NCBI GenBank assembly: GCA_034687125.1 | Contig: JAQGBZ010000009.1 | Coordinates: forward strand, 1-64,000 | From: Neelides folsomi | Lineage: Eukaryota > Arthropoda > Collembola > Neelipleona > Neelidae | Length of the DNA stretch: 64,000 nucleotides | Reading direction: 5' to 3' | The notes under the pieces: model-generated | Databases searched by the model: none | The model's input: the letters and a program-made list of their open reading frames with translations, nothing else | Told to the model about the DNA's origin: nothing | Part shown: positions 41,001 to 54,900 of the stretch, in pieces | How the letters are laid out: each line of letters begins with the position of its first letter | Numbering within the stretch: the first letter of the stretch is position 1 | Translations under genes and position numbers: made by a program

Positions 41001-44000
41001 AGCCAACCAAACATTCCCAGAATAACACGAGTGTTTACCAAACATTGTATTGACCCATTTAAAAGCATTAAGGTTTGGTATTTGAACAGTTTACAACGGA
41101 TTTGACAAATGTTAACAACTCACTTGACAAAAGTTGGAGCCGAAAGAAGGATGCGGAGAATCACAAAGTCTGTATCGGAATTGTTTACCGCCATCTCCGC
41201 AAGACAAAGAACAAGGACTCCAATGGCTCCAATCTCCCCAACCTCCTTCTGCAAAATAATATTTACGCTCAAATCATCCATGTTGTGTCCACACGACGAG
41301 AAAGTTTAAAAATCAATTTCCTCGCAGGTTGACAACCATTTTTTCCTTATAATGCTAAAACATAATAAAATGCCAATGGAGATATACCATACCACGGAGA
41401 TACACATTATAAACTTTTATATTATTACTGAACATGTATCATACATGGTAAAGTTACAAAAGTTGTATTATAAAGGTGTTATTAAGATGTTGCATGCACA
41501 TGTGTGATCATATACATACAACGTAAATGTATAAATTTATCGTTAATATGTAAGACATGGATGTACATATACAGGTAGTAGTAGGGGTATAAAGTATGGA
41601 GTTTATTAAGCTTCATATTTTCTCATATTTTCCTTTGGAGCCGGGGGAGTGAAGGAGAAAAAGGGGCAATTAGAGGGTCTTTAATAGAGTGAAAGGATTT
41701 ACTTGTTACTCAATTTACCCTTTGCCTGAAGAAGAGAAGCGCAAGAGAGGAAATTGCTTCTTCTGTAAACACCCTCATTAAGATGAAGGAGAGGAAATGA
41801 GTGAGGAAGAGAAAAGTCAATATTGATCTATTACATACGCTTTTTAAACTAATTACTCCGATCTCCCCCTCTATGGAAGAAACCGGACTGGGAGGGGAGC
41901 TAATAATTATGTAAATACATTTAAATGCCATAATGTTTGTCATTAATAAACTTCTTTTGATATCTTCTTATTAAAAATTGCTTACGTGAAAGAGGCGAAG
42001 AGAAAGTTGGAATGCAGGTTTCCACAACGGCCGAAACGCTCCCGTCCACTCCGGTTGAAATATATTGAAAGCAGTACTGGGAATATCTGGACCCGAAAAG
42101 AGATCATTAATTCCTTTCATTCCTTTCATAATCTCATGAGCCACTGTACACATATCATTAGATCGGGGGAATGTAATTAGGGTTTGTTGAAGCCATGTGG
42201 AGTTTTATGGTTCTCAAGTCCACTTTATGACTCCCACCAGTCCGATAAAGTTCACAGCAGGTAAAAATGGGTTTAAACCTTGGAGGCCATGGTTCAACAC
42301 GTCTAAGCTCTTAGTTTCCTACTGCCCAGTGTTTATGTGGGTAATGACGTGAAGGGTAAATGGGAGAAAGAAGGTGACCTCTGGGAGAAGAGGTTGCATG
42401 GGAAGGCGATGGACCGTCGCCCTGCTTTGATTTCCCTCTCGCCAATGTATGAGACTCGGTTGGGGGCGAGGAGCGACGGGACCGGGAGCGGCTCGTGGGC
42501 AAACACCCTCACGCGGTCTCGGCCTCTCAGTATGCATGTGGGGTGGGCGACAGAGACGCGGACGAACTTCCGGCACGGGACGATAGACTGCTTCTTGTAA
42601 ACGACCGAGAACTTCCCGCTCCACTCGACCCTTAAAAAATAAAAACTGTTTTATACGCACTTAAATATGACCATTTGTTATCCATTGAACAATATGAGAA
42701 GTTTAGGAAAGTTATACAAAGTTATCTGATGTGATGGAAAGTATCTATAACTTATTTTAACATCATTTAAAATATAGATATTTACACATGTAAAATAATA
42801 TTTAGCTAAACGTAATATAGTATTACCTTATTAATTATTTAGCTCTAATACAAGTATGTAATGTCATAAACTTAACGTATGTAAACTGTGTAGATTCTAC
42901 CTGAAGGATAATGAGCATAGGAAGTTTTAGTATACATACAAGACATGTCAAAATATAGTTGGGGATTAAAGTTTCATAAAAGGAACGTGGGGTTGTGTTC
43001 AGAAGGGGGCTCGGGAAGATTTGAAGTCATCGAGCGTCAAAGTTTGAAAAGTTCTTAGATTTTCCCTGGGATTAAAAGGGAGAAAAGTGTGACGTCTTAA
43101 AGGAATTGTTTCAGAGAAACTTTGGAGTCTCAAACATTCATTTCAAAGGTTTGAGTCCTTGAGTGTCAGGGTGGAGAAGATAGAGCATTAAAATTGGATT
43201 CAAAAGACCTCACCGCATATTGAGATACTTAATATGTTTATTTAATTGAGAAATCCTCAGGATTTCAATTTGCCCATTCGTTGTGGTCTTAGGAGTTGAA
43301 TGGGCAAACGGCTGAGTCGTTTAATACCCGGTGAACAAATCCATCGAATGTACCTACCAATTGGAGGAGTCCGTAAATATCAACATCCTTCGACGTACAG
43401 GGAAGCCATGCATAGTTTAGGAGAATTTACGGAGGAAATTGAATAAAGTTTGACGCAAATGGGATAAGTAGATAGAATCGAATTTCCCCCACTGACTGAG
43501 AGTTAGTTTGAGGTTTTCGGAATTCATTAAATTCCTATTGAGCAAACAGGAGTTTTCGCGTGGAAGAAAAGATCTAAGATGTTGTGCGTAAACAAATTGA
43601 ATCCCGATTTTGCATATTGAGAAATTTGCGAAACTAATGGGAAAGCCTTACGTAATCTGTTGGCTCCGGGCAAGTGGAACTCCCGTTCCCTTTTCTCGTA
43701 TTTCCACCAAGAAGGTTCCGTTCCGTGACCAGAAATGGCACTCCACGTTGACCGTGAGCCGACCTTCCCCCTGCAAATCCCTCATTGAGCCTATATTCAA
43801 GACATTGAGACATCAGGTTGTAAATAATAAAAGACCTCGAGAGCCCGGAGAGGTTCGTCGTAAAGGGAAGCAAAGGTCTTGAGCTTCCCACAGGGTTCTT
43901 CGCTGAAAGGGTCGCAGTGGACCAGGAGGAGCTCCGAAGGCGGGAGGGGAACTTGCGGCGTGCAGTGACTTCGTGTGAAGCCGAACGACAAGGGCACGGA

Positions 44001-46838
44001 GGCCGTGAAAGTTTCAAGTCGATGAGGAACCTCGAAGTCTATCGGGGGATTTGACACGTCGAGGTCCAGGGTTTGGAGAAGTTGGTCGGAAGATGTGAGG
44101 GAGATTTTGTAGGAGCCGGAGCGGACGAAGAGGCCGCAATCGAACGTCACCTTCGAAATTCATTATTTATTCAATCGAAGTTTGGGGTTCCTTATCTGGC
44201 CATGTAGATGCCTGAGCATACAGTGCGGAACAATGTGGCTGACATCTTTTGTTCCCATTGAGGTCGGCGGAATAATAGTATGGAGCGAGAACATGGGAGC
44301 AGAACATGTTTTGTATATGAAAATTATATAGAATGAAATAGACTTGTATGAATTCCAAAGATATTAATTTGAAATGTTGGGGAATTGAAAAGGAATTTGA
44401 AGTCGGGGAGCGGAAGGAAATTTGCTGGCAGAGAAAGATATATAAAATTAAATTGCCGGCCCTCACTAAATTTTTTACTATTATTAAATTTCTTATTTAT
44501 TGATTCAGACAAAGATTAGAAGGGTTGTATGAGGGAAACCCTCGACCTAATAAACTCCTCAAAGAGAACCATAAAAAGAGAGCCGATACATGGGAAGAAT
44601 ATATGAGAGTAAATATGTAATGAAGAAATATAGGCCTTTTTAGTAGAAAACCTTTTCAATTTCAAAAGAAATTGATGAAAAGACTCCTCACATTACATAC
44701 AAACTTCCTTCCAACCTACTGATTTTCTACGTTCACATTTTATAACTTATAAATACACAGATACTACTTATACCATGTATTTAGGTGTATTTATGTATAG
44801 TATATAGAGATTTATTGATAAATATTCTTAAGTGTATAGGAATGTGCAAGTACTCGTAACATGTAAATAAAACGGTCACCATGTAAGAACACGCCGGGTA
44901 AAAAGAAACTCAAAAATTCTATTTTCAATATTTAATAAAGTGAAAAGGAAGAAATTTAAAAAATGATGGGAAAATATATTGAAAAAATCCGGCCTTTATA
45001 TTCAGTTAGTAGAAACGAATTTCTTACTTCCTTCCATTCCTCGTTCAGGATTTCGGATGAGTTTTGTGAAGCGAGGAATTCTCCGGCAACGTCCCTCAGC
45101 TCGAAGACGAACAATGGTGGAGTCGAGAAGTTGAAGGGCCGAAAACGAATGACAAGGTCGGAGCCGCCAAGGGCGAAAAACTCTTGAGGGCCGATGAGTT
45201 CCACAGAGGAGGAATCGAGGGTTGAAACTGGAAATGTGTTTCAAATATTAAAAAATTAAAGTGGTAAAGTTAATCTGAAGATGAGATATTTCACGTAATA
45301 TTAAAGTGTATAAAAATGTCTTCCCATATGCTTTTTTCCTTCTTTGGGGGAAAACAAAGGAAATAAATTAAGAGTTAATTGTGTTTTGGAACAGAGGAAA
45401 CATCGACTTCCTTCCTTCTCCCAAGGAAAGCAGTTCATAAATCTTTGGAGACTTTCTAATTAAAAATGTAATGGAGATTTTATTTCTTTTAATGGGTTTC
45501 CTCGGGGTGTCTCAACGTCTTCCAACTACATATTTTATCAAGGAATCTCCATATGCCTCTCCAAATGCCTCAATCCTCTCCATATTCATATGTGCTGGAG
45601 ATTATGAAGAAAAATTGTCCTCGTTTGTCTTCGTCGGTGGAAATTCGGCTTTCAATTCAATCCCCAAATCTCGAGCTCAACGGACCCAAAGAAATTTAGG
45701 AGGGAAAACCACTGAATGCCAAATGAACGATTAAACGGCCCAAGGTGAATTTTTCACATCGTTCGAGACGTAAACTTGGAGTTTCTCACAATTACTTTCA
45801 CTTTATTTCCCACTTTCCATTCGAATGGAGGAAAAAAGCTTATTGATTCTTCCCACTTCTCTTCACTACATTTTATTTACATTTCCCAATTCCGCCATTT
45901 GGGGCGGGATTCCGCCACTTGGGGAGTTTTTCCATAAATAAACCCCCACAAATCCCTACCTCATTTATTATGCACGTCTTCATTTAGCAGAGTCAATATT
46001 GTGAATAGAAGTAATTAAATAAATGATCTCCGCTCACCCGTTCCTTCTCCTTAATGAGATTAGGGTGAAAAATGGGGAAGTTGAAGGATCCTATTTTATG
46101 ACCCAAAGGGGAAACTCCTTACAAGACTCCCAAGGTTGAGTGGAGCTAATCACTCGACTACTAATTAGAAAAGGGGGGTGTTGAACCCCGCCATTGTATC
46201 TTTTTCATAAATATCCCGCAGAATATGAACGCCAGAATTTAATACTTATTTAAGTAAAGAATACAAACTCCGGGAAATTAATGTAAAGAAAATTAACTTC
46301 CCGAGTTAATATATAAAGAATGAAGAGCACTTCAACTTTATATATCAACTTGAGAAATTGGAAGTTTATATTAAACTCTTATATTTAATTAATAATTACT
46401 TGGAGTGTTTTCTTTAATGAAATATTTAATTCATCAAAATCCAATTTCAAAATTGGGAAAATATAGTTAGAAAAATAGGTCGGAATGAAGGTCCAATTGC
46501 TTCTTGATGCAATTATTCCCCACAAAGTTTGGTCGGATAACAAATGGGTTTTTTATTACATTTTGGTTGATAAATGTTAATGAGTGGGTTTGAGGAGTTT
46601 ACGTCTTGATAGATGCAGATTAAGGGTCTCGAGGGGTTTGGAAGATGGCTATAGCCTAATTAAAGGGCGCGAGGGGAAAAAACGCCCGGGATCTCATAAA
46701 TCCTCATTGAGGCGGAGTTGCTCAAGTGGCGACGGGGACGGAAATTCTGATGAGATTGTTCGGACTGAAATGAGGAAGTGAAGAAACCGGAAGACACTTA
46801 CGAATCGATAGGAGGAAAATGACAATCCCACTTGGCAT
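38078..46838 (-). CDS. THSD1-like single-pass receptor with thrombospondin type-1 repeat and CUB-like region
   Basis: Exons in transcript order: 46838-46802, 45227-45028, 44150-43836, 43770-43652, 42630-42379, 42086-41986, 41248-41124, 40920-40657, 40380-40116, 39011-38385, 38304-38078; all phases close, giving about 843 aa. Signal peptide MPSGIVIFLLSILSTLDSSS. Residues about 20-340 resemble the THSD1 ectodomain, e.g. C-I-L-RGRDRVRVF and G-RRSIAFPCNLF...QYCFQY. A TSP1 repeat (about 343-398) has six Cys, WGDWSHWSPC (C-mannosylation pattern) and CSLSCG (O-fucose pattern). An acidic stretch and a CUB-like segment (LRWILQAAEGRVELKVLHL) follow, then TM about 568-590 (FLFCKLTFLVFVGLSIASL) and a 250-aa Lys/Glu-rich tail ending QTEV, a class I PDZ ligand. 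Vertebrate THSD1 links to focal adhesions in endothelium; the role here is unknown. The exon chain is firm, the THSD1 relation moderate. A different TSP1/CUB receptor is the alternative. Confidence 0.75.
39012..40115 (-). other. Intron 9 of the THSD1-like gene
   Basis: About 1.1 kb between the CUB-like exon and the transmembrane exon, very AT-rich, with no recognisable exon or element. Confidence 0.6.
45228..46801 (-). other. Intron 1 of the THSD1-like gene
   Basis: About 1.6 kb between the signal-peptide exon (donor GTAAGT after ATTC) and the first ectodomain exon (acceptor TTTCCAG). Only short, featureless open frames lie inside. Other introns over 300 bp here (41249-41985, 42631-43651, 44151-45027) likewise show no gene. 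Confidence 0.6.
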
Positions 46839-49800
46839 GATGCTTAGAGTTCCTCCTTCAGCTCCTTGCCCATCGCCTGTCAAAACAATACATTATTGGA
46901 AATTAACAATTTCATTCACTCCACATCCAATTCTATCATTGGCCAATTTTGACCTTTTTAAATTAAATAAGCATTATATGGTCCACTTTCATATTATACT
47001 TTGAAAGAAAAAATGATATTTTTATATTCCAAATTTAAAATTTTTACCAGTGAGGAAATAATATTAACAAAATAAAGCTTCAGTACTTTCGTTTGTAGTG
47101 TAAGTTTTATTTAATATTTGTTTTATTGTACAAGCTCCACTTTGGACATGTTGAGCTTTTTTCCCATACAAATTCCAAATAAACTCCAATCCAGACATTC
47201 CATACTAATATATTTATTTATGCCTTGACATTAAATTACTAATGTTATGCATGAAATTTTTGCCGACAGGAAGATAAGATCTGTACATAGGCTCGCAATA
47301 TGTTATTTGGAAATGCAGGTGAGTGTATGAAATAGTTTTTCCACTCCGGATCCAGCAATCCAAAGATGAATCCTCCGATTTCTTCCGCCAAATCCTTCAA
47401 ATCCATCAAGTGAGATTCAAATCGGGTTTTTCTCATTTTAAAAATTTGAGGGGTTGAGGGTAGCGTTTTTTCATAGGAAAAAGGTGGTTGTGAATTCCTT
47501 CTGGGGTATTTCCCACGAGGCTCTTTCCGCCTCCTCAATGGACCTCCCCGAAAACAATAAAAATGAGGGGGAATTGTAAACTTCCCAAAAGCCCTCCTCT
47601 CTCAAACAAATGTCTCTGCATCAGCGGAAAAACACAATTTCCCTACTCAATATACTCCGGAATGAGGAGAGGGAATTGAAGGATACACGTCCAGAGTATT
47701 TATATGCCAAAAGATGCAAGTTGGCGATGGAGCTGTATTACATATACCATACACTTCTGTATCTTCCACATAATACTTCATACTACATTTTTCAATTTGC
47801 GGACCCATGATCTTTTATATATATATTATGGTTAGCCCATTCCGTATAGGGAAGATAAAAATGGTTTTCATTTCACAGAGAAATTTCCAAGAATTTCATA
47901 GATAAACAACAAATCCTGCTTTTGTAAATGAGAATGTATGGGAGAGATTTAAGTTGTGTTAAGTAATTTTTCTCCGGCTCTACACAAATGAGTGAATATT
48001 GGGTGGAGGTATAGGGAATATCAAACCCGGGTTTTCATCTCACTTAAATTTCAGTTCTCATTTCTTCGCATTTTCACATGACATCGCATAGTGGAAATAA
48101 AATAATATATTTTCTATACTCCTTTTCTACCTTTTGTTTATCTCTACTGCAAATATACCTAATACCTATACTCTATTATACTGTACATATTACATAACAT
48201 ACTATACGGAGCCTTGCTCCGAATAAATAACGTCCACGTCCAGCTTGGAAGGTAAAAGCAAAGTGGGATAAATAAATATGAAATCAAGCGCGTTGGGTTT
48301 TATTCCTCAACCGTATGATTCTCCCGTTGAGACCGACGGCTGGAAGATTTATGTTTATTCAAACGAAGAGTTTCAATGCTCCTTAGGAGAATAAATGTAT
48401 GTACATTAGATGTAGTGATGGAGTCAGTTCCACCTTTCTCGAAATTCGGGGAAATCTCTCCATCGCCTATTGATTTTCTACTATTTTCCTCCAAAAATAC
48501 ATAAATTGAGATGCTAAATGTATACTCAACATATACATAAAGACGAAACATTGTTAGTTTAACAAACCCTTCCAAGTTGATAAACTTTTCCAAAGTTGAC
48601 GAAAATGTTCATTAGGAGAATAATGGAGTTTTGATGAAACGGTTGGGAATCATATCATATATCTCATTGTTGCTTTATAACCCCATGAAAGTATTAGTGA
48701 AGTGTATATGTGCAGACATAAAATATTTATACAATATACCGAGAGTATAGTACATATATAAAGGTTTGGGTTTGTGTGTCTAAATAATATAAATATCTGT
48801 ATACCTTTACAATTTGTGGGCCGTGGTTATATGAGAATTTAGGAGGGATGTTATATCAACATGAGTTTGGTCTGTCATTGGAGTCGAGGGGACCTCTGAT
48901 GATGAGTCTAGTGAGAATTGTAATTTAATGTAATTTGGAAGTTCTTTTCAATAAATTATCCCCGTGTGTTGGATTGAAATCCCTGAGCAAGGGATCTATA
49001 CACCCCGCATCGATCTCCCATTATCCATTTCAAAGGGGAGAGAGACTTGATTACAAGGATAGTGTATGGAGCTTAATTAAATGAGAGACCTTCTTTGTAA
49101 TTAATAGTCATAGAGATGATTGTGATGACGAAGGGGGTTTGGGATTCCTCGTGTGGTCACTGCGTGTGCCAACCCCACAAGGGGCGCATAATTGGATTGT
49201 GAAACTCTGCTCTTGACACGGCGGTCACATTCTTCAAATGCCGAGCTCCACGTTCCGCTAAGTCAATATGAGAAGTGAATGTCAATATATCAAAGGATGA
49301 AGGAGACCTCAGCACGCACTATATAAATATGTATTAAGATATATACTACTCCACAAATGTATCCAGACAATTTGTATTTACGACCCAACGTGTGTTCCCC
49401 CTTATGACAAAAACTTGGCCTCACACTTTCCCCCATTGTCAAGGACATTAAAAGTTTGTCCAAATCGACACGGCTGAGTCATTCAAAGGTGCACATTAAT
49501 TAATGGGTCGTTATAACTCCCCGATATGTAGGAGAGATAATTGGAGAAGCAGTTGGTGCATATCTGGCTCTTCCGGTTCCCCGGTTGTGGAAAAGGAAAT
49601 GATGGGCGAACGGGTGTCGTGCACCCAAGAGGATTATCAACATTATAATGAGATTGAGGTGAAATGGAAGATGCGGAAGGGACGTTGTAAATTCGCAATA
49701 CAATTTCCTAGACCCATTACAAGACCACCCTAAGGAGGATTTTCATTCCCCTTATTCCTCTTGTTGAACAAAACACTCCGCTTGATGGACCTTATAAACT

Positions 49801-51947
49801 CAACTTGTTTACTCATTACATTTACATTTTAATGCACACAAACATGACGTTATTATGACTATACCTACATTACATGGAAAAAGTGTATTTATAGCAAAAT
49901 TTTCTTACCAATTTGAAAAAATCCATGAAAAATTGAATTGGTGAGGATTTACATACTTTTACTCATATGTAGGATATAATAATACACTATGTATAGGCAT
50001 TAAAATCATCAATATTTGTATAGCCATTCTGGACTTTTATAATTTGCAAAAGTACCGTAACGAGGTAAGTGGCAATAATAAATAACTAATATAGATCCAT
50101 ATATTTTACTAATAATATTAAAACTTTCCAAAGTTCATTTAATTTTAATGAGGGATTTTTCATGTATATAATACATTTACTATATATAGTATATATTTAA
50201 TATATTAAACTTTCACTCTATGGGTTTTCCACCACTTAATAAGAACATCTAGTTTGTATTGGTTTGAGGAAACATGTTCCAAAGTTTTTGATGGGAATTT
50301 GTGAAGTTGAGGGAAGTTGATTCTTCACGTGTGTGGGAAAGGATTTTTGTAAATTCGTTGGAGTAGATTTGGTATAAGTTTGGGCGAAATGAGGAAGCCC
50401 ACGTTTCCCCTCCAACCCTCCAAACACGACTGAGAAAGTCGAGGGCGAGAGTTCCCCCAAACTCCCGTGTTGAGCTCCACGCAACTTCACCCACCTTCTA
50501 AATTATGAACCAGGGGAAATGTGCATATATCCACCCTATCAATATTATTCCCCTTTGTCTCTCCCTAATCTCCCTTTCGCTATGAAACAAATAATTACCC
50601 GCTGCAACAATATTAATGCTCCGAATGCCTTCTCGCCCAACCCTTTGGAACCGATACCCGGGATAGAACCAGTTGGGATTTATAAGGTTATGATTATTAT
50701 GAATTCTTGATTCCAACCAAGATTGTTTTACTCATTCGACTCTTCTTGCTTCCGAGGAATTCACATTAAACCCAAGGCCTTGCTAAAGGAGAAAGCCGTA
50801 AAGTTTTTACAGTTTTTACATCGAAACGTCTCTTTCACATGACATGAAATTGACCCAAACCGCTCGTTGGGTCCTCAGAAAGTAATAAAGTGATGAAATG
50901 ATGTTGAAAAAAGAAAAGATGGAATGAAAAGATTTGAATTCACAAATGGCATTTTTACTTTTCCGAGTCTCACAATAATTGATTGTTATTTTTCTTTTTA
51001 CAATTGAATAATCTCACATTTAAGTTAAGTCTACTTTGCTCCATCCATTCCATATATCCAAAAAACATTCAACCACACGTGAATTAACAGAGTCATTAAT
51101 TGAGTATTAATCTATATTATATTATTTTTAAACATTATGTATTATAACATAGTACACAAAGGTCCTCAACGGAGATTCAAGGAAGAAATCACAAGTTATC
51201 ATGTATGTATAGAAGATTTCCACTCTAGTGAAAATCCAGGGATTCAAAATAGAAATTCAGCCTGGAAGAAATTCAAATTAATCATCATTAAGGAGGAATT
51301 TACAAAATTCATAATTTTAAAATTATTTATACGTTACATGATACAGTAGAACTATCTAAAATTAATTTAACATAAGATACAGTATTACTAGAAATATTTA
51401 ATTAATAGATGAATCACGTTTAGTATTTATTACTAAAAAACAGCCCTTAACATAAAATTACTGGTAATTAGTTAATTAGTCGCAATTGGATTTATGATGA
51501 ATTTAACATTAACAATTTTAAATTAATTTATTTTTTCATTCACGCGTACATGTATTGTGATGTGAGTATTGGGGGATTATAAACTTAATACATTTATTAT
51601 TCATAAATTCATAATGTTGTAAGTGTCTAATAATGATTTAAAATTGTATCAATAGTTTGTAAGTCATTTCATGTGATGTATCATTTAAGTAATTTTTTAG
51701 TTTAAATGAGCCTTTCGAGAGCTTTCCCCTCTTTCATAATATGTTTAATATAATATTTTTATGTTAAATTCATTTAAAAAAAGTATGCCTCTTCATTATT
51801 TGGAGAGAGTTGAGCAAAATTTTTCCATTATCTTTACCTATGATTTGTATTGATAAATATTTACATAAATAATTGTATTCTTAACGCCTGCTTTCAATGT
51901 ATTGGAGTGGGGGATTGAACACATTGACAAGGTTGGACTTTCCCCCT
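46839..51947. other. Intergenic region between the THSD1-like gene and FBXW7
   Basis: About 5.1 kb, upstream of the THSD1-like gene and downstream of FBXW7. No gene is recognised. Open frames up to about 97 codons (47245-47538, 48300-48593) are low-complexity and unsupported. Confidence 0.5.
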
Positions 51948-54900
51948 TTAGTTTGGAGGAGCATCGGCTTCGAAATCTAATACTATCAATTTCGTCTCTT
52001 CAGTCCCGTTTCTGCTCCCGACAGCACAAACGAGTTTAGTCTCTGATGCTCGAATTCGCCAAACGACGCCTCCGCTCCCTCCGCTTGCAAGCTCCACGAG
52101 ATTCCGCACAAAGTCGCCTATAGAACATTCACATTAATTATTACATCAAATGCTTAGCATACATATTACAAATAGTGTTCAAATACTTATAATTTATAAA
52201 ATAAAACATAAAGTAAACCTGTTTTGATATCCCATAATTTTACTGTTCCATCGTCCGAGGAAGTGATGACAAATTTATTAATCAACTGGAGGCACGTCAC
52301 GGCACTTAGATGCTTATTCAGCCCTAAATTAAAAAAAGATTAAATATGAATTTTTTAAATTATGTCATTTATTTATAATTCATGTACCTATAATTAAAAT
52401 TAATAAAATAATCAGAAATTTTAAATATTTACCAGCAAGAGTCAGAAGGCATTGTCCAGTTCCAATGTCCCAAATTTTAACTGTCGAGTCCGCGTTTCCA
52501 GATACTAGTAATTTGTCTCTCAGTTCCATCCCAGAAGTGAGGCTTTGATGACCCATGAGTGTGTGTTTGCAAGCTCCGCTCTCCACGTCCCACACCCGAA
52601 TACTTGTATCCAAAGAACCGCTCACCACGTGAACACCATCAAACTAAAATATTCCATTTATTTTAAATGTTAACTTAAATAATTATTGAAACTTTCAAAA
52701 ATATAGGAATGAAGGTTACCTGAAGCGAGTAAACCCTGTTGGTGTGCCCTTCAAGCTGATGAAGACACTCTTCCCTTTCGGGATCCCAAATCCTCACTAC
52801 GAAGTCATAGGCACCCGATACGACCAAATTCCCATTGTATTGAACACAACGGACGGCCGCCATGTGACCGACCAGGACGTGAAGACATTCCCCGGAGTCG
52901 ACATCCCACATCCTTAAAGTCGCATCACGTGATCCGCTCACAACCCTAAAATATTAAACATGGAAATTATTAAACTCTCCAATTCAAAATATAATTTGTA
53001 AATTTTATAATTTTTGCTTAAGTAAATGGTTAAAGATAATGAATAATTGTAAATAAAAACGTACTTTCGACCACATAAGTGCATACACCGAACCGTAGAT
53101 GTATGTCCCAGAAGCGCATGAAGACATTGGCCAGTTTCGGCATTCCAAACTCTTAAGGTTCTATCAGTAGATCCAGAAACAATGGTTGAACCCGACATCT
53201 GCGATGACCAAACCCCGCCCGTGTGTCCGAGTAACGTTCTTAAGCATTTTCCACTAGTGGCAGACCAAACCTTCAATGTATTGTCATCGGATCCTGACAC
53301 GATTCTGCAATATTATAATAATGGGATCAGAAAATGAAATACTAATTTGCCACTATATTTAAGTTAAATACATAGAGTAAGTAAGTACATAATAAGTTAT
53401 AATATAAATAAATATAAATAAAAATAAATATGAATATGAATTTCATGAGAATTTCAATAGAAAATTAAGATTTATAACTTTACCTATTTCCCGAAAATTG
53501 AAGGCAAGTAATGACATGATCGTCGTGTCCTTTGAGTGTCTTCACGGGGCGGATTGGAGAATGACGCCAATTCATTTCAATGTTGTGCTGTCGCATGAAA
53601 GAAGACTTCCATCGCGACACGGGGGATTCAGGTGGAGGTTCACGTTTCGAAACCCGTTGCGACATGGCACTAAAATACCCAACCCCGGCTTCTCGGCACT
53701 TTTCTCGCCAGAGTAAATTGTCGTCGGCGAGGATCCTCCAATAACGACATGTTTGAGCAGCTCGAAGCAAATCCTTCGGGTCGAGAAATGATAGGACGTA
53801 AAGGGCAAGCTGGAAAATAAAATTTAATTAAATTAATTTTCAGTCTTAAATGATATTTAAGATTTACTTTATAGATTAAAAATCAGACACTAGACACTAT
53901 ACACATTCATATACTTACTATACTATACATATACTTACATATGTACTATACATACAATGTATTGTACATACAGATATGTATGTATGTATTTACTCCCTGA
54001 GTACACAAGAGAATAAATCTTGGTTTGGGCCCCCTTCTCCCTTTATATATTTTCAATTCAATTATATTTTTAGCAAGTATATGAACGTTAAAACATTTAA
54101 ATTATAATATATATTGCTTAAATATTAGTAAAATATACAAATTTAATAAGCAGTTTTAATATTTACTATACAATAAGTAAGTATAATTGCACTGTGAGAA
54201 TCGCATCTCTCTAACAGTGCAATTATATTTACCTTACTAATTAAATATTAAAACTTCATTAAATTTGTATATTTTACTAATATTTAAGCAATATATATTA
54301 TAATTTAAATGTTTTAACATTCATATACTTGCTAAAAATATAATTGAATTGAAAATATATAAAGGGAGAAGGGGGCCCAAACCAAGGTTTTCTATCCTCT
54401 TGTGCACTCAGGGAGTATATACTTATATACTACTTTGATTCATCATTCATGTCATATTGGGAATTTATAAATTATTTACTTCTTTTGGAAGTAGAGAAAT
54501 GAAATCACGCTGAAATTGTGGCTCTATGACTTGCATCATATGCCGCACTTGAGTTGGTTCACAGACGCCAATTAGCTCATTGAGGCCCATCAGTCTTTCG
54601 GCATGGGTCCAACCCTGGATTTTAAATTCATTTATTATTTTTTTTAAAATTAGGAAGATTAGAAGAAGATTGCATTGCATAATTAAATTCGGTGGCATAA
54701 ATTTATGTTTGAGATCAGTACCAAAAAGAGTTGGAGCCAATGTTCCATATGGGGTGGAGGGTTGTCTTTAGAGGGAATGATAGATCTAAGGGAACGTCTC
54801 TCTGTTTGGCTTTCATTAATCGCATCTTCGGGCGACCCAGGCGGCTCAAATTGATTCGAGTATGGTTCATCTCTCCTGCAATGGTCAAAGGAAATGTAAA

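Noticed and set aside
47245-47538. 97-codon minus-strand frame upstream of the THSD1-like gene
   Set aside because: Basic, featureless sequence with no splice partner; the signal-peptide exon at 46802-46838 starts the gene without it.
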